Below are positions 20,082 through 30,741 of a DNA stretch of 64,000 nt, piece by piece (positions within the stretch are counted from its first letter, which is position 1; each line of letters begins with the position of its first letter). Position numbers and translations under genes: made by a program. Where the stretch lies: assembly GCF_000709795.1 (NCBI RefSeq), contig NZ_KL503804.1, positions 1 through 64,000 on the forward strand, given 5' to 3'. The stretch comes from Bartonella bacilliformis Ver097. Lineage in GTDB: Bacteria > Pseudomonadota > Alphaproteobacteria > Rhizobiales > Rhizobiaceae. Under the pieces are notes generated by a model. The model did no database searches and had not been told where the DNA came from. It saw only the letters and a list, made by a program, of their open reading frames with translations.

Positions 20082-20371
20082 CGAATCTTTGCCATTATGA
20101 TGTAATTGTCAGTCCAGTTATCAGTGAAAAGTCAACTATGATTTCTGAATATGATCAAGTTGTCTTTAATGTTGCATTAAAAGCGACAAAACCACAGATT
20201 AAGGCTGCTATTGAAGCGCTTTTTGGTGTTAAAGTCAAAGCGGTTAATACGATAACTCGTAAAGGTAAAATGAAGCGTTTTAAAGGCATTGTTGGTCGGC
20301 AAAATAATATAAAAAAGGCGATTGTGACGCTAGTTAAAGGTCAATTAATCGATCTTTCTACAGGTCTTTAG
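20078..20371 (+). CDS. rplW: 50S ribosomal protein L23
   Basis: A 97-residue protein at the tunnel exit, docking site for trigger factor and SRP. Family blocks: [12 protein letters not shown] near the N-terminus, [25 protein letters not shown], and the basic [11 protein letters not shown] loop. It overlaps the rplD stop by four bases. Confidence 0.97.
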   Translation: MTNLCHYDVIVSPVISEKSTMISEYDQVVFNVALKATKPQIKAAIEALFGVKVKAVNTITRKGKMKRFKGIVGRQNNIKKAIVTLVKGQLIDLSTGL

Positions 20372-20385
20372 GGAGACTCGGAAAT

Positions 20386-21219
20386 ATGGCACTTAAGCAT
20401 TTTAATCCAACTACGTCCGGGCAACGACAACTTGTAATTGTTGATCGCTCTGGTCTCTATAAGGGTAAACCTGTAAAGAGATTGACAGAGGGTTTATTGT
20501 CAAAAGGTGGGCGTAATAATTCTGGTAAAATTACTGCTCGTTTTCAGGGAGGAAGACATAAGCGTAGTTATCGATTTGTTGATTTTAAGCGTCTCAAACG
20601 TGATGTATCTGCGAAAGTTGAACGTTTGGAATATGATCCAAATCGTACAGCGTTCATTGCATTAATTCGTTATGAAGATGGGCAATTAAATTATATTCTT
20701 GCGCCGCAACGTCTTGATGTTGGTGATACTGTTATTGCTGGTTTGAGTGTTGATGTTAAGCCTGGTAATGCAATGCCTCTTGGTAATATGCCAGTGGGTG
20801 CAATAGTTCACAATGTTGAAATGAAGCCTGGAAAAGGTGGTCAGATTGCGCGCTCAGCAGGAGCTTATGCACAATTAGTTGGACGGGATCAGGGAATGGC
20901 TATTCTTCGGCTTAATTCTGGAGAACAGCGTTTAGTTTCTAGTAATTGTTTCGCGACTGTTGGTGCAGTTTCAAATCCTGATCATGGAAATATTAATGAT
21001 GGCAAGGCTGGTCGATCACGTTGGCGTGGAAAGTGCCCACATGTTCGTGGTGTTGCTATGAATCCGGTTGATCATCCACATGGTGGTGGTGAGGGTCGTA
21101 CATCGGGTGGTCGTCATCCAGTGTCTCTTTGGGGTAAGCCTACGAAAGGTAAGCGTACGCGCTCCAATAAGACCACTGATAAGTTTATTATGCGTTCACG
21201 TCATCAGCGCAAAAAATAA
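20386..21219 (+). CDS. rplB: 50S ribosomal protein L2
   Basis: A 277-residue core 50S protein required for subunit association and peptidyl transfer. The conserved C-terminal segment [22 protein letters not shown], containing the functionally important histidine, is present, along with the N-terminal [20 protein letters not shown]. Normal length; GGGAG ribosome site. Confidence 0.98.
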   Translation: MALKHFNPTTSGQRQLVIVDRSGLYKGKPVKRLTEGLLSKGGRNNSGKITARFQGGRHKRSYRFVDFKRLKRDVSAKVERLEYDPNRTAFIALIRYEDGQLNYILAPQRLDVGDTVIAGLSVDVKPGNAMPLGNMPVGAIVHNVEMKPGKGGQIARSAGAYAQLVGRDQGMAILRLNSGEQRLVSSNCFATVGAVSNPDHGNINDGKAGRSRWRGKCPHVRGVAMNPVDHPHGGGEGRTSGGRHPVSLWGKPTKGKRTRSNKTTDKFIMRSRHQRKK

Positions 21220-21234
21220 GAGAGGTAGTCTAAA

Positions 21235-21513
21235 GTGGTTCGCTCAGTTTGGAAAGGTCCGTTTGTCGATGGCTATCTTCTTGGAAAAGCAGAGAAGGTC
21301 CGTGCAAGTGGGCGTAATGAAGTTATTAAAATTTGGAGTCGTCGTTCTACGATTTTGCCGCAATTTGTTGGTTTGACTTTTGGTGTCCACAACGGCAATA
21401 AGCATATTCCTGTTTCTGTTTCTGAAGAAATGGTTGGGCATAAATTTGGTGAGTTTGCTCCCACTCGGACCTATTATGGACATGGTGCAGATAAAAAAGC
21501 GAAAAGGAAGTAA
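21235..21513 (+). CDS. rpsS: 30S ribosomal protein S19
   Basis: A 92-residue 30S head protein that contacts the A site and the inter-subunit bridge. It starts with GTG at 21235 preceded by AGAGGTAG. Sequence begins [15 protein letters not shown] and contains [24 protein letters not shown] and [17 protein letters not shown], all family hallmarks. Confidence 0.97.
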   Translation: MVRSVWKGPFVDGYLLGKAEKVRASGRNEVIKIWSRRSTILPQFVGLTFGVHNGNKHIPVSVSEEMVGHKFGEFAPTRTYYGHGADKKAKRK

Positions 21514-21515
21514 TA

Positions 21516-21905
21516 ATGGGTAAAGCTAAGGTTCTGCGTCAGCTTAGAGATAATGAAGCGAAAGCTGTTACTCGGATGATTCGTGTTAGTCCGCAAAAGC
21601 TCAATTTGGTTGCTGCGATGATTCGTGGTAAGAAAGTTGATGTAGCATTAGCTGATTTAATGTTTTCGCGTAAGCGTATTGCACAAACAGTCAAAAAAAC
21701 TCTTGAGTCAGCAATTGCAAATGCAGAAAATAACCATGATCTCGATATTGATTCGTTGATTGTTTCAGAAGCACATGTTGGTAAATCGATTGTGATGAAG
21801 CGTTTTCATGTTCGTGGTCGTGGGCGTGCTAGTCGAATTGAATGTCCATTCTCGCATTTTACTATTATTGTTCGTGAAGTTACTGAAAAAGGGGAGGCTG
21901 CATAA
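21516..21905 (+). CDS. rplV: 50S ribosomal protein L22
   Basis: A 129-residue tunnel protein. The long beta hairpin (about 85-110, [27 protein letters not shown]) that reaches the constriction is intact. An N-terminal extension [18 protein letters not shown] typical of Rhizobiales precedes the core. Stop and rpsC start share one base. Confidence 0.97.
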   Translation: MGKAKVLRQLRDNEAKAVTRMIRVSPQKLNLVAAMIRGKKVDVALADLMFSRKRIAQTVKKTLESAIANAENNHDLDIDSLIVSEAHVGKSIVMKRFHVRGRGRASRIECPFSHFTIIVREVTEKGEAA

Positions 21906-22615
21906 TGGGTCAAAAAATTAATCCAATAGGGCTTCGTCTTGGAGTTAATCAGACTTGGAATTCACGCTGGTATGCTGATAGTGGTGAGTATGGGCGTCTC
22001 TTGCATGAGGATTTGAAAATTCGTTCATATGTAATGAAGGAATTGAAACAGGCAGCTATTTCTAAGGTTATTATTGAACGTCCTCATAAAAAATGTCGTG
22101 TAACTATTCATTCTGCGCGTCCTGGTCTTATTATTGGTAAAAAGGGTGCTGATATTGAGAAGCTTCGTCGCCAGCTTTCAGAAATGATAAATGCTGAAAC
22201 TTCGCTTAATATCATTGAGATCCGTAAGCCAGAAGTTGATGCGACAATCATTGCGCAATCAATTGCTCAGCAGCTTGAACGTCGCGTTGCTTTTCGGCGT
22301 GCTATGAAGCGTGCTGTTCAATCGGCTATGCGTCTTGGAGCTGAAGGAATTCGTATTAACTGTTCTGGTCGTCTTGGTGGTGCTGAAATTGCTCGTATGG
22401 AATGGTACCGTGAGGGTCGTGTGCCGCTTCATACTTTGCGTGCTGATGTTGATTACGGTACAGAAGAGGCTAAGACTGCTTATGGTATTTGTGGTGTTAA
22501 AGTTTGGGTCTTTAAGGGTGAAATCCTTGAACATGATCCAATGGCTTCAGAGCGTCGTGCTACAGGGAATGATCATTCAGGTTCTTCATCGAACCGCCGC
22601 CGTGAAAGTATTTAA
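21905..22615 (+). CDS. rpsC: 30S ribosomal protein S3
   Basis: A 236-residue protein at the mRNA entry channel with helicase-supporting basic residues. N-terminus [18 protein letters not shown]; the KH-type [15 protein letters not shown] lies near 77-91; the C-terminal half contains [31 protein letters not shown] short serine/arginine-rich tail ends the protein. Confidence 0.98.
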   Translation: MGQKINPIGLRLGVNQTWNSRWYADSGEYGRLLHEDLKIRSYVMKELKQAAISKVIIERPHKKCRVTIHSARPGLIIGKKGADIEKLRRQLSEMINAETSLNIIEIRKPEVDATIIAQSIAQQLERRVAFRRAMKRAVQSAMRLGAEGIRINCSGRLGGAEIARMEWYREGRVPLHTLRADVDYGTEEAKTAYGICGVKVWVFKGEILEHDPMASERRATGNDHSGSSSNRRRESI

Positions 22616-22651
22616 TTTTTGTGGTTGAAAAAGGATTTGGAGTAAAGAACA

Positions 22652-23065
22652 ATGTTGCAGCCAAAGCGCACAAAGTTCCGTAAGCAATTCAAGGGTCGTA
22701 TTCACGGTGCTTCGAAGGGTGGTACGGATTTGAATTTCGGTTCTTACGGCCTGAAGGCTGTCGAGCCAGAGCGTGTTACTGCGCGTCAAATTGAATCAGC
22801 TCGTCGTGCAATTACACGTTATATGAAGCGTTCCGGTCGTGTATGGATACGTATTTTCCCAGACCTTCCCGTTACATCTAAACCAACTGAAGTTCGTATG
22901 GGGAAAGGTAAGGGAAGTGTTGACTATTGGGCAGCACGTGTTGCACCTGGGCGTATTATGTTTGAGCTTGATGGTGTTCCTGAAGATGTTGCGCGTGAAG
23001 CTCTTAGATTGGGTGCCGCAAAGCTATCTATTAAGACTCGTTTCATTCAGCGTATTGCTGAGTAA
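22652..23065 (+). CDS. rplP: 50S ribosomal protein L16
   Basis: A 137-residue protein organising the A-site region of the 50S subunit. N-terminus [16 protein letters not shown], then [24 protein letters not shown] and [14 protein letters not shown]; length is standard. Its codons keep more C and G than neighbouring genes at several positions. Confidence 0.98.
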   Translation: MLQPKRTKFRKQFKGRIHGASKGGTDLNFGSYGLKAVEPERVTARQIESARRAITRYMKRSGRVWIRIFPDLPVTSKPTEVRMGKGKGSVDYWAARVAPGRIMFELDGVPEDVAREALRLGAAKLSIKTRFIQRIAE

Positions 23066-23085
23066 AGAAGTAAGGAGGTTAAGCG

Positions 23086-23286
23086 ATGAAAGCCAAAGAA
23101 TTACGAGCACAAACGCTCGATCAAATGAAGGATGGATTGGCCAACTTAAAGAAAGAGCAGTTTAATCTGCGATTTCAAAAGGCGACAGGGCAATTAGAAA
23201 AAACTGCACGTGTTAAGCAAGTTCGCCGTAACATTGCACGTATTAAAACTTTTTTTCGTCAAAAGATGAATGAAAGCAGAGCTTAA
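23086..23286 (+). CDS. rpmC: 50S ribosomal protein L29
   Basis: A 66-residue protein at the tunnel exit beside L23. The family core [33 protein letters not shown] is visible, followed by [10 protein letters not shown]. Strong AAGGAGG ribosome site just before the ATG. Confidence 0.97.
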   Translation: MKAKELRAQTLDQMKDGLANLKKEQFNLRFQKATGQLEKTARVKQVRRNIARIKTFFRQKMNESRA

Positions 23287-23297
23287 GGAAATAAGAG

Positions 23298-23540
23298 ATG
23301 CCTAAACGCATTTTGCAAGGCGTTGTCGTTAGCGACAAAAGTGATAAGACTGTTATTGTTAAAGTGGAGCGTCGTTATTCTCATCCGCTCTTTCAGAAAA
23401 CAGTTCGGCAGTCTAAGAAGTACAAGGCGCATGACGAGAACAATCAGTTCAAAATTGGAGATCAGGTTTCTATTCAGGAATCTAGGCCAATTTCGAAAGA
23501 TAAGCGTTGGATTGTTGTTAAAGACAGTGTAGCGTGTTAA
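23298..23540 (+). CDS. rpsQ: 30S ribosomal protein S17
   Basis: An 80-residue OB-fold protein that binds the 5' domain of 16S rRNA. Begins [26 protein letters not shown], with [16 protein letters not shown] near the end. It is the last gene of the S10 group; a 140-base gap follows before rplN. Confidence 0.97.
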   Translation: MPKRILQGVVVSDKSDKTVIVKVERRYSHPLFQKTVRQSKKYKAHDENNQFKIGDQVSIQESRPISKDKRWIVVKDSVAC

Positions 23541-23680
23541 GTAAGCTAATTGGTTTAAAATTTATCATTGATTTTTTTCTATTGGTAAATTTTTCTAGCA
23601 ATAGCTACGTCGTCATTTGGTAGGCAAATCTGGGTGTGTTAACAGCACCGGATATGGATATTAAGAAAAGGTGGCCAGTC

Positions 23681-24049
23681 ATGATTCAGATGCAAACAAA
23701 CCTCGACGTTGCAGATAATTCTGGTGCTCGTCGTGTCATGTGCATCAAGGTGCTAGGCGGTTCAAAGCGGAAATATGCTTCGGTTGGCGACATTATTGTC
23801 GTTTCGGTCAAGAATGTTATTCCTCGTGGCCGCGTAAAAAAAGGTGACGTGATGAAGGCTGTAGTGGTTCGTACCGCTAAAGATATTCGTCGCGCAGATG
23901 GTAGTGTGATTCATTTTGATAGGAATGCTGCTGTTCTAGTTGATAACAAAAAAGAGCCGATCGGTACACGTATCTTTGGACCAGTTCCTCGCGAACTTCG
24001 CGTTAAAAACCATATGAAGATCGTTTCGCTCGCTCCTGAAGTGTTATAA
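23681..24049 (+). CDS. rplN: 50S ribosomal protein L14
   Basis: A 122-residue inter-subunit bridge protein. The family start [28 protein letters not shown] fixes the ATG at 23681; the open frame reaches back to 23636 only by chance. It heads the spc-type gene group after the longest gap between adjacent genes inside the S10-spc part of the cluster. Confidence 0.98.
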   Translation: MIQMQTNLDVADNSGARRVMCIKVLGGSKRKYASVGDIIVVSVKNVIPRGRVKKGDVMKAVVVRTAKDIRRADGSVIHFDRNAAVLVDNKKEPIGTRIFGPVPRELRVKNHMKIVSLAPEVL

Positions 24050-24062
24050 GGGGGCGAATATT

Positions 24063-24377
24063 ATGAAGAAGATTCGAAAAGGTGACAGAGTCGTTATTTT
24101 ATCTGGTAATGATAAAGGATGTAGTGGTGAGGTTATAAAAGTGAATCCAAGAGAGAGTAGAGCTCTTGTTCGCGGAATCAATATGGTTAAACGTCATCAG
24201 CGTCAAACACAAAAGCAAGAGGCTGGGATTATTTCTAAAGAAGCTCCTATTCATTTGTCTAATTTAGCGATTGCTGATCCTAAAGATGGTAAGCCTACAC
24301 GTGTGGGCTTTCGTATGAATGCAGATGGTGGTAAGATTCGTTTTGCCAAGCGTTCAGGAGAATTGATTGATGACTGA
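24063..24377 (+). CDS. rplX: 50S ribosomal protein L24
   Basis: A 104-residue assembly-initiator protein of the 50S subunit. KOW motif [28 protein letters not shown] at the N-terminus, then [13 protein letters not shown]. Its stop overlaps the start of rplE by eight bases. Confidence 0.97.
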   Translation: MKKIRKGDRVVILSGNDKGCSGEVIKVNPRESRALVRGINMVKRHQRQTQKQEAGIISKEAPIHLSNLAIADPKDGKPTRVGFRMNADGGKIRFAKRSGELIDD

Positions 24378-24927
24378 AGAAAAACAAAAGTCGCGTATGA
24401 AGACGCATTATGTTGAAGTCATTCGTAAAGTACTTCAGGAGAGGTTTCATTATAAAAATGAAATGCAGATTCCGCGCGTTGATAAAATTGTGATCAACAT
24501 GGGAATTGGTGAGGCGACTTCCGATTCAAAAAAACCATCTATTGCAGCTGAGGATTTATCCTTAATAACAGGTCAAAAAGCTGTTGTAACTTATGCACGT
24601 AACTCTATTGCAGGTTTTAAAGTTCGTGAAGGAATGCCACTTGGAGCTAAAGTTACATTACGTAAGGATCGTATGTTTGAGTTTTTGGATCGTCTTATTA
24701 CGATTGCGCTTCCACGAGTTCGTGATTTTCGTGGTCTAAATCCAAAAAGCTTTGATGGTCGTGGCAATTTTGCTATGGGTATTAAAGAGCACATTGTGTT
24801 TCCAGAGATTAACTATGATAAAGTTGATCAAATTTGGGGCATGGATATTATCGTTTGTACGACGGCAAAGACGGATGATGAGGCGCGTGAATTATTGCGT
24901 GCATTTAATTTTCCGTTTCGTTCGTAA
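24370..24927 (+). CDS. rplE: 50S ribosomal protein L5
   Basis: A 185-residue protein binding 5S rRNA and contacting the P-site tRNA. Blocks [46 protein letters not shown] and [20 protein letters not shown] are all normal. I use the ATG at 24370, one codon after a possible TTG start at 24367. Confidence 0.97.
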   Translation: MTEEKQKSRMKTHYVEVIRKVLQERFHYKNEMQIPRVDKIVINMGIGEATSDSKKPSIAAEDLSLITGQKAVVTYARNSIAGFKVREGMPLGAKVTLRKDRMFEFLDRLITIALPRVRDFRGLNPKSFDGRGNFAMGIKEHIVFPEINYDKVDQIWGMDIIVCTTAKTDDEARELLRAFNFPFRS

Positions 24928-24951
24928 CGGCAAATGTAGTGAGGTAAAGTT

Positions 24952-25257
24952 ATGGCCAAAGTAAGTGCCGTTGAGAAAAATAAGCGTCGCGAAATGATGG
25001 CGAAACGTTATGCTGCGCGTCGTGCACGTTTGAAAGCGATTGTGATGGATCAGAAAGTTTTGCTTGAAGAGCGGTTTAAAGCTTCTATTCAGTTGGCGGA
25101 ATTGCCACGTAATTCTGCAAAGGTTCGTGTTCGTAATCGTTGTGGGGTTACGGGTCGTCCACGGGCTTATTATCGTAAATTACAAATGTCGCGTATCGCA
25201 TTGCGTGAATTTGGTTCTCTGGGGCATATTCCCGGTGTTATTAAATCTAGTTGGTAA
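24952..25257 (+). CDS. rpsN: 30S ribosomal protein S14
   Basis: A 101-residue S14 of the long, zinc-independent type: the short type's CxxC...CxxC cysteines are absent. It contains [41 protein letters not shown]. Close spacing to rplE (24 bases) and rpsH (14 bases). Confidence 0.97.
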   Translation: MAKVSAVEKNKRREMMAKRYAARRARLKAIVMDQKVLLEERFKASIQLAELPRNSAKVRVRNRCGVTGRPRAYYRKLQMSRIALREFGSLGHIPGVIKSSW

Positions 25258-25271
25258 GAGGAGGTTACAAA

Positions 25272-25670
25272 ATGTCTATGTCAGATCCTCTTGGTGATAT
25301 GTTAACACGCATTCGTAATGCCATTAGTCGAAAAAAGAGCAAGGTGGTTACTCCTGCTTCTAAGCTTCGTGCTCGGGTTCTTGATGTTCTTAAGTTAGAG
25401 GGTTATATCCGCGGGTATAATCATATTGATTCTGCTAACGGGAAATTTGAATTTGAAATTGAGTTAAAATATTTTGAAGGCTCTTCTGTTGTTCGTACAA
25501 TTTCACGTGTTTCAAAGCCTGGTCGTCGTGTATATGTTTCTGCTAAGTCTATTCCTCAAGTAGCAAATGGTCTTGGTATTTCGATTTTGTCGACTCCTAA
25601 AGGAGTGATGACGGATCATGAGGCGCGTGAACAGAATGTTGGTGGAGAGCTTCTCTGTCGTATTTTCTGA
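25272..25670 (+). CDS. rpsH: 30S ribosomal protein S8
   Basis: A 132-residue 16S rRNA-binding protein; in E. coli it is the translational repressor of the spc operon. Starts [17 protein letters not shown] at 25272 after a strong GAGGAGG; the frame open to 25251 overlaps rpsN and is not used. The C-terminal [27 protein letters not shown] block is intact. Confidence 0.97.
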   Translation: MSMSDPLGDMLTRIRNAISRKKSKVVTPASKLRARVLDVLKLEGYIRGYNHIDSANGKFEFEIELKYFEGSSVVRTISRVSKPGRRVYVSAKSIPQVANGLGISILSTPKGVMTDHEAREQNVGGELLCRIF

Positions 25671-25709
25671 TCGATTGTAAAAAAAACGGAAGAAAAGCAG
25701 GTTAGAACA

Positions 25710-26243
25710 ATGTCTCGTATTGGAAAAAAACCCATTCCGGTTCCTTTTGGGGTTACTGCTTCTATTGAGGGGCAGCTCATTAAGGCAAAAGGTCCAAAAG
25801 GTGAACTGAGTTACATCGTGAATGATGAAGTTTTGGTTAAATTTGAGGATAATATTGTATTGGTCGCACCACGTGATCAATCAAAAGATGCTCGTTCTAA
25901 ATGGGGTATGTCACACTCAATGATTAGAAATATTTTTTGTGGTGTGAAAGATGGATTTGAAAAGAAGCTTGAAATAAGCGGTGTTGGTTATCGCGCTGTT
26001 TTGCAGGGTAAGAATATTCAGTTGTCTCTGGGTTTCTCTCACGATGTTGTTTATAAAGTACCGTCTGATGTGTCTGTGACAGTTCCTAAACCAACAGAAA
26101 TTGTTATTTCTGGAATTGATAAGCAGAAAGTTGGGCAAGTTGCAGCAGAGATTCGTGGATATCGTGGGCCTGAGCCTTATAAAGGAAAAGGTATTAAGTA
26201 TGTGGATGAGCGTGTAGTCCGTAAAGAAGGTAAAAAGAAATAG
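25710..26243 (+). CDS. rplF: 50S ribosomal protein L6
   Basis: A 177-residue two-domain protein near the factor-binding site. [12 protein letters not shown] at the start; the [21 protein letters not shown] repeat unit and C-terminal [23 protein letters not shown] are family marks. Normal length. Confidence 0.98.
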   Translation: MSRIGKKPIPVPFGVTASIEGQLIKAKGPKGELSYIVNDEVLVKFEDNIVLVAPRDQSKDARSKWGMSHSMIRNIFCGVKDGFEKKLEISGVGYRAVLQGKNIQLSLGFSHDVVYKVPSDVSVTVPKPTEIVISGIDKQKVGQVAAEIRGYRGPEPYKGKGIKYVDERVVRKEGKKK

Positions 26244-26255
26244 GGATTTCGTATC

Positions 26256-26618
26256 ATGGTTTTATCTAAAGAGATTATTCAACGTCGTGCGCAGCGTGTT
26301 CGTCGTCAAATAAAAGCTGTTGCTAATGGTCGTCCGCGGCTTAGTGTTTACCGTTCGAATCAGAATATTTATGCTCAAATTATTGACGATGTGCGTGGAT
26401 GTACACTTGCTTCTGCATGTACTCTTGAAGAGGGGTTGAAAAAATCTTTTAAAAGTGGTTCTGCCAAAAAGGCTGCTTTCGCTGTTGGTAAATTAATTGC
26501 TGAGCGTGCAAAAAAATCTGGCATTAATGAGGTTGTTTTCGACCGTGGGGCTTATGTTTACCATGGTAGGGTGAAAGCTTTGGCGGAAGCTGCTCGTGAA
26601 GGTGGTTTGAGTTTTTAG
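26256..26618 (+). CDS. rplR: 50S ribosomal protein L18
   Basis: A 120-residue 5S rRNA-binding protein. Basic N-terminus [36 protein letters not shown], and [24 protein letters not shown] at the end. A 107-base gap follows before rpsE. Confidence 0.97.
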   Translation: MVLSKEIIQRRAQRVRRQIKAVANGRPRLSVYRSNQNIYAQIIDDVRGCTLASACTLEEGLKKSFKSGSAKKAAFAVGKLIAERAKKSGINEVVFDRGAYVYHGRVKALAEAAREGGLSF

Positions 26619-26725
26619 GGTATTCTTAAAGCTTTTGGTAGGAGATATCTGGGGTATTTCATGTGAGTTCCTCTAGTTTTTATTGGAACTTTGTTGGCGT
26701 GCTTCTGAAAAAAAAGGAATGAGGA

Positions 26726-27295
26726 ATGGCACAGAAAGAACGCAGTGATCACAATGATAGCGATGAACGTCGAAATGAGAGCGGCGGTGAATTTGTTGAT
26801 AAGCTTGTTCACATTAATCGTGTTGCCAAGGTTGTGAAAGGTGGTCGACGTTTTGGTTTTGCTGCTCTTGTTGTTGTTGGAGACCAAAAAGGGCATGTTG
26901 GCTTTGGCCATGGTAAGGCTCGTGAAGTTCCTGAGGCAATTCGTAAAGCTACGGAATCTGCAAAGTGTGAAATGATTTATGTTCCGCTTCGGTCTGGGCG
27001 TACATTGCATCATGATGTTGAAGGTCGTCATGGAGCTGGTCGTGTTTTATTGCGTTCGGCCTCTGCAGGTACGGGTATTATTGCAGGTGGTTCAATGCGT
27101 GCTATTTTTGAAACTCTTGGTATGCAAGATGTTGTTGCAAAATCATTAAGATCATCTAATCCTTATAATATGGTACGTGCAACTTTTGACGCATTGAAGC
27201 GTCAGATGCATCCTAGGGATATTGCCGCACAGCGTGGTATTAAATATTCTACTTTGCAAGCGCGCCGTCAGCATATCGTTGGTATGGAAGAATAA
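26726..27295 (+). CDS. rpsE: 30S ribosomal protein S5
   Basis: A 189-residue translation-fidelity protein. An N-terminal charged extension (about 25 residues, [14 protein letters not shown]) precedes the core [31 protein letters not shown]. Conserved [23 protein letters not shown] segment is present. The start at 26726 has GGAATGAGGA upstream. Confidence 0.97.
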   Translation: MAQKERSDHNDSDERRNESGGEFVDKLVHINRVAKVVKGGRRFGFAALVVVGDQKGHVGFGHGKAREVPEAIRKATESAKCEMIYVPLRSGRTLHHDVEGRHGAGRVLLRSASAGTGIIAGGSMRAIFETLGMQDVVAKSLRSSNPYNMVRATFDALKRQMHPRDIAAQRGIKYSTLQARRQHIVGMEE

Positions 27296-27327
27296 TTTCT
27301 GAGGTTGATTAGAAGAGGAATTGAAAA

Positions 27328-27534
27328 ATGGTTCAAAAAAAATCTCAGGTTAGCAAAACTATAACAGTAGAACAGATTGGAAGTCCAATTCGGAAGCCAA
27401 AGATTCAACGTTTAGCGCTGAAGGGTCTTGGGTTGAATAAAATGCATCATCGTCGTGTTTTAGAGGATACGCTTTGTGTACGGGGTATGATTGCTAAAGT
27501 TAGGCATCTTGTTTGCATTGTAAATGAAAATTAA
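27328..27534 (+). CDS. rpmD: 50S ribosomal protein L30
   Basis: A 68-residue protein of the 50S subunit: [37 protein letters not shown] matches the family, followed by the usual V-rich C-terminus [11 protein letters not shown]. Tightly placed between rpsE and rplO. Confidence 0.96.
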   Translation: MVQKKSQVSKTITVEQIGSPIRKPKIQRLALKGLGLNKMHHRRVLEDTLCVRGMIAKVRHLVCIVNEN

Positions 27535-27554
27535 AGATTGCGGGAGTGTAGGAT

Positions 27555-28022
27555 ATGAAGCTCAATGAACTACGTGATCATGAAGGGGCAACGAAAAATC
27601 GTAAGCGTATTGGACGTGGCATTGGTTCAGGTACTGGTAAAACTGGCGGTTGTGGTGTTAAAGGGCAAAAATCACGTTCAGGTGTATCTCTGAATGGATT
27701 TGAAGGTGGGCAAATGCCTATTTATCGTCGTTTGCCAAAGCGTGGATTTAATAATTTATTTGCTAAGGTTTATAATGAAGTTTCATTAGGTCGTATTCAG
27801 TTGGCGATTGATGCAGGAAAATTGAATATTGAAAAATCAGTTGATGTTGCTGTGCTGAAAGATGCAGGCATTATTCGCCATTTTAAAAATGGTGTTCGTC
27901 TTCTCTCTGATGGTGAGTTAAAATCCAAAGTTGTATTTAATGTTTCTGGTGCTTCTAAGGTTGCTCGTACTAAGGTTGAAAAGGTAGGTGGTCAGATTAA
28001 TGTTCCTGAATCTGTTCGGTAA
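27555..28022 (+). CDS. rplO: 50S ribosomal protein L15
   Basis: A 155-residue late-assembly protein. Glycine-rich N-terminus [43 protein letters not shown] and [18 protein letters not shown]. It is followed after 123 bases by secY, the standard order. Confidence 0.98.
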   Translation: MKLNELRDHEGATKNRKRIGRGIGSGTGKTGGCGVKGQKSRSGVSLNGFEGGQMPIYRRLPKRGFNNLFAKVYNEVSLGRIQLAIDAGKLNIEKSVDVAVLKDAGIIRHFKNGVRLLSDGELKSKVVFNVSGASKVARTKVEKVGGQINVPESVR

Positions 28023-28145
28023 TTTTAAAATGCCATTAAAGATTTTAGTCTAAAGGGTGTGTTTTGCATTGGCTCGTTTATGACAGTGCGGATTTTAGGA
28101 TTGTGCTCATATAGGTAGGGATGGGGTATAAACTGGAGAAATTCT

Positions 28146-29492
28146 ATGGCATCAGCTGCAGAGCAACTTGCTTCCAACATAAATTTTAGTACTTTTTCAC
28201 GTGCGACTGAATTAAAGAAACGCATTTGGTTTACTCTAGCTGTGCTTCTTGTCTATCGTTTTGGTACTTATATTTCTCTTCCTGGTATTAATATTGATGC
28301 TTTACGGCAAACATTTGAACATCATGCGTCTGGTGTGCTTGGGTTAGTCAATATGTTTTCTGGAGGAGCTGTTGGTCGTATGGCAGTTTTTGCTCTGGGT
28401 ATTATGCCATATATATCAGCGTCGATTATTGTGCAGTTGTTAACTTCGATTGTTCCCTCATTGGAATCTCTTAAAAAAGAAGGTGAATTAGGTCGTAAGA
28501 TCATCAATCAGTATACACGTTATGTCACAGTAGTATTAGCGCTTGTACAAGCTTTTGGTGTTGCGGTTGCGCTTGAAACTGGTATAGGAACAGGGCTTCA
28601 AATTGTTGTAGAGCCAGGTCTTATGTTTCGTTTTTCTGCTGTTATTACGCTTGTTGGTGGAACAATGTTTTTGATGTGGCTTGGTGAACAGATTACATCG
28701 CGTGGTGTTGGTAATGGGGTTTCTCTCATTATTTTTACAGGTATTATAGCTAATTTTCCTTTTACTTTTGCTCAGCTTTTGACAGCTCATAGTCAAGCTG
28801 ATTTATCAACTTTTTTATTAATAGGAATTATTATTATTTCCGTTTCTGTTGTTGGCATTATTGTTTTTGTAGAGCGTGCACAGAGACGAATTCTTATTCA
28901 ATATCCAAAACGTCAAGTTGGTAATCAAATGTTTCAAGGCGATGTGTCGCATCTTCCTTTAAAGTTGAATACTGCTGGTGTTATTCCACCCATTTTCGCT
29001 TCATCTTTGTTATTGTTGCCTGCAACTATTAATAACTTTTCTGATCAAATGCCAGAATGGATTCAGTCTGTTTCTTTTTCTCTTAGTCATGGGCAACCAC
29101 TTTATATGATTATTTATGCGGCTTTAATGGCATTTTTTTGCTTTTTTTATACAGCCATTGTTTTTAATCCGAATGACACAGCGGATCAGTTGAAAAAGCA
29201 TTCTGGCTTTATTCCCGGGATTCGCCCAGGTAAACGTACAGCTGAATATATTGATTATGTTTTAACACGTATTACTGTTATTGGAGCGATCTATATTATT
29301 TTGGTTTGTTTGTTGCCTGAGTTTATGATATCAGCGCTGCATGTTCCTTTTTATCTTGGTGGTACATCTTTACTCATTGTTGTTAATGTTACACTTGATA
29401 CAGTTTCTCAAATTCAAGGGCATCTCGTTGCTTATCAATATGAGGGATTAATTAAAAAATCAAAACTCCGTGGAGGTAGAATGAATCGATGA
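28146..29492 (+). CDS. secY: Protein translocase subunit SecY
   Basis: A 448-residue inner-membrane protein forming the Sec channel with SecE and SecG. About ten transmembrane segments are evident; signatures include SGGAVGRMAVFALGIMPYISASIIVQLL (TM2 region) and the cytoplasmic loops around FVERAQRRI and NPNDTADQLKKHSGFIPGIRPGKRTAEYI. Stop and adk start overlap by four bases. Confidence 0.98.
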   Translation: MASAAEQLASNINFSTFSRATELKKRIWFTLAVLLVYRFGTYISLPGINIDALRQTFEHHASGVLGLVNMFSGGAVGRMAVFALGIMPYISASIIVQLLTSIVPSLESLKKEGELGRKIINQYTRYVTVVLALVQAFGVAVALETGIGTGLQIVVEPGLMFRFSAVITLVGGTMFLMWLGEQITSRGVGNGVSLIIFTGIIANFPFTFAQLLTAHSQADLSTFLLIGIIIISVSVVGIIVFVERAQRRILIQYPKRQVGNQMFQGDVSHLPLKLNTAGVIPPIFASSLLLLPATINNFSDQMPEWIQSVSFSLSHGQPLYMIIYAALMAFFCFFYTAIVFNPNDTADQLKKHSGFIPGIRPGKRTAEYIDYVLTRITVIGAIYIILVCLLPEFMISALHVPFYLGGTSLLIVVNVTLDTVSQIQGHLVAYQYEGLIKKSKLRGGRMNR

Positions 29493-30067
29493 AAATTATT
29501 CTTTTAGGACCTCCTGGAGCTGGTAAGGGAACACAGGCGAGAATATTGATGGAGAGGTATAATATTTCTCAATTTTCAACAGGGGATATGCTTCGTGAGG
29601 CTATCGAAAAAGAGACAGAAATTGGTAAACAAGCTAAGATTTTTATAGAGTCAGGTGCTTTGGTACCTGATTCCGTTGTTAATCAAATCGTATCAGATCG
29701 TATTGGTAAGAGTGATTGTGTGAGCGGTTTTATATTGGATGGGTATCCGCGCACTGTAAGTCAAGCAGAAGCATTACAACGCATTTTACAATCGAGAAAT
29801 ATGCAACTTAATGCTGTCATTGAGTTGATTGTTGATGAAGATGCGCTGATTGAGCGAATGAAAAAACGTGTTAAAGAAACAGTAGCTGTTGGTAGGAAAA
29901 TTCGTTCAGATGATAATCCTGATTCTTTTGCAAAACGATTGGTAGAATATCGTGAAAAAACAGTTCCTTTATCAAAATTTTATTCAAATATAGGGTTATT
30001 AAAGACAGTTGATGGGATGGCTAACATTGCTGATGTATCGCGTGCGATTAATGTTATCCTTGAATAA
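29489..30067 (+). CDS. adk: Adenylate kinase (short LID form)
   Basis: A 192-residue kinase interconverting ATP + AMP and 2 ADP. P loop GPPGAGKGTQA at about 7-17, AMP-binding STGDMLREAI and DGYPRTVSQAEAL. The LID domain is the short version (no zinc or extended insert), hence about 20 residues shorter than the E. coli enzyme, normal for Rhizobiales. It overlaps secY by four bases. Confidence 0.97.
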   Translation: MKIILLGPPGAGKGTQARILMERYNISQFSTGDMLREAIEKETEIGKQAKIFIESGALVPDSVVNQIVSDRIGKSDCVSGFILDGYPRTVSQAEALQRILQSRNMQLNAVIELIVDEDALIERMKKRVKETVAVGRKIRSDDNPDSFAKRLVEYREKTVPLSKFYSNIGLLKTVDGMANIADVSRAINVILE

Positions 30068-30157
30068 GGAATTTTTTAGAAATAAATGAAAAGAGTTGAC
30101 TTTTGCAGTAAAATCTATCAAAAATTTCTTTTATTTTCTTTGAAGAAATAATAGGAT

Positions 30158-30187
30158 TCGGGGTGCATTTAGACCCGATTTTCTTTT
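30158..30187 (+). terminator. Hairpin with T run between adk and rpsM
   Basis: TCGGG at 30158-30162 pairs with CCCGA at 30074+100 offset, that is 30174-30178, and is followed by TTTTCTTTTTT. It can end the spc-type transcript after adk or act as an attenuator for the rpsM-rpoA group. Its shape (CGGGT/ACCCGA followed by T) resembles the hairpin in the rpsL leader. Confidence 0.6.
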
Positions 30188-30253
30188 TTGTTTGTATAAG
30201 GTGCTTTAAGCACTTTATGTTTTGTTGTTAAAACCTAATAAAGGAGAGTAGGC

Positions 30254-30619
30254 GTGGCTCGTATTGCTGGCGTCAATATCCCAACAAATAAGCGCTTAGT
30301 TATAGCGCTTCAATATATACACGGGATTGGGGAGAATTTTGCTAACAAAATTATCGAAAAAGTTGGAATTCCAGCAGAGCGTCGTGTTCATGAGCTTTCA
30401 GATGCGGAGATTTTGCGGATTCGTGAGACGATAGATCGAGATTATCAAGTTGAAGGGGATCTTCGTCGTGAAGTTGCTATGAGTATTAAGCGTTTGATGG
30501 ATCTCGGTTGTTATCGTGGGTTGCGTCATCGCCGCTCTTTACCTGTTCGTGGGCAGCGTACACATACAAATGCGCGAACACGTAAAGGTCCAGCTAGAGC
30601 AATTGCCGGTAAGAAATAA
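30254..30619 (+). CDS. rpsM: 30S ribosomal protein S13
   Basis: A 121-residue head protein contacting the P-site tRNA and the 50S subunit. GTG start at 30254 after AGGAGAG. Sequence [25 protein letters not shown] and the basic tail [23 protein letters not shown] are typical. It opens the alpha-operon part. Confidence 0.98.
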   Translation: MARIAGVNIPTNKRLVIALQYIHGIGENFANKIIEKVGIPAERRVHELSDAEILRIRETIDRDYQVEGDLRREVAMSIKRLMDLGCYRGLRHRRSLPVRGQRTHTNARTRKGPARAIAGKK

Positions 30620-30741
30620 TAATATCTTTTGTTTTAAAGATTTTATTTTAACACTCTGTTTTTTATTAAAATGATTAATAAAGGCAAATAAGGTGGAGCT
30701 GCTACTACTATGGCAGTAAAGAGGTCGTTGAAAGGAAAATT

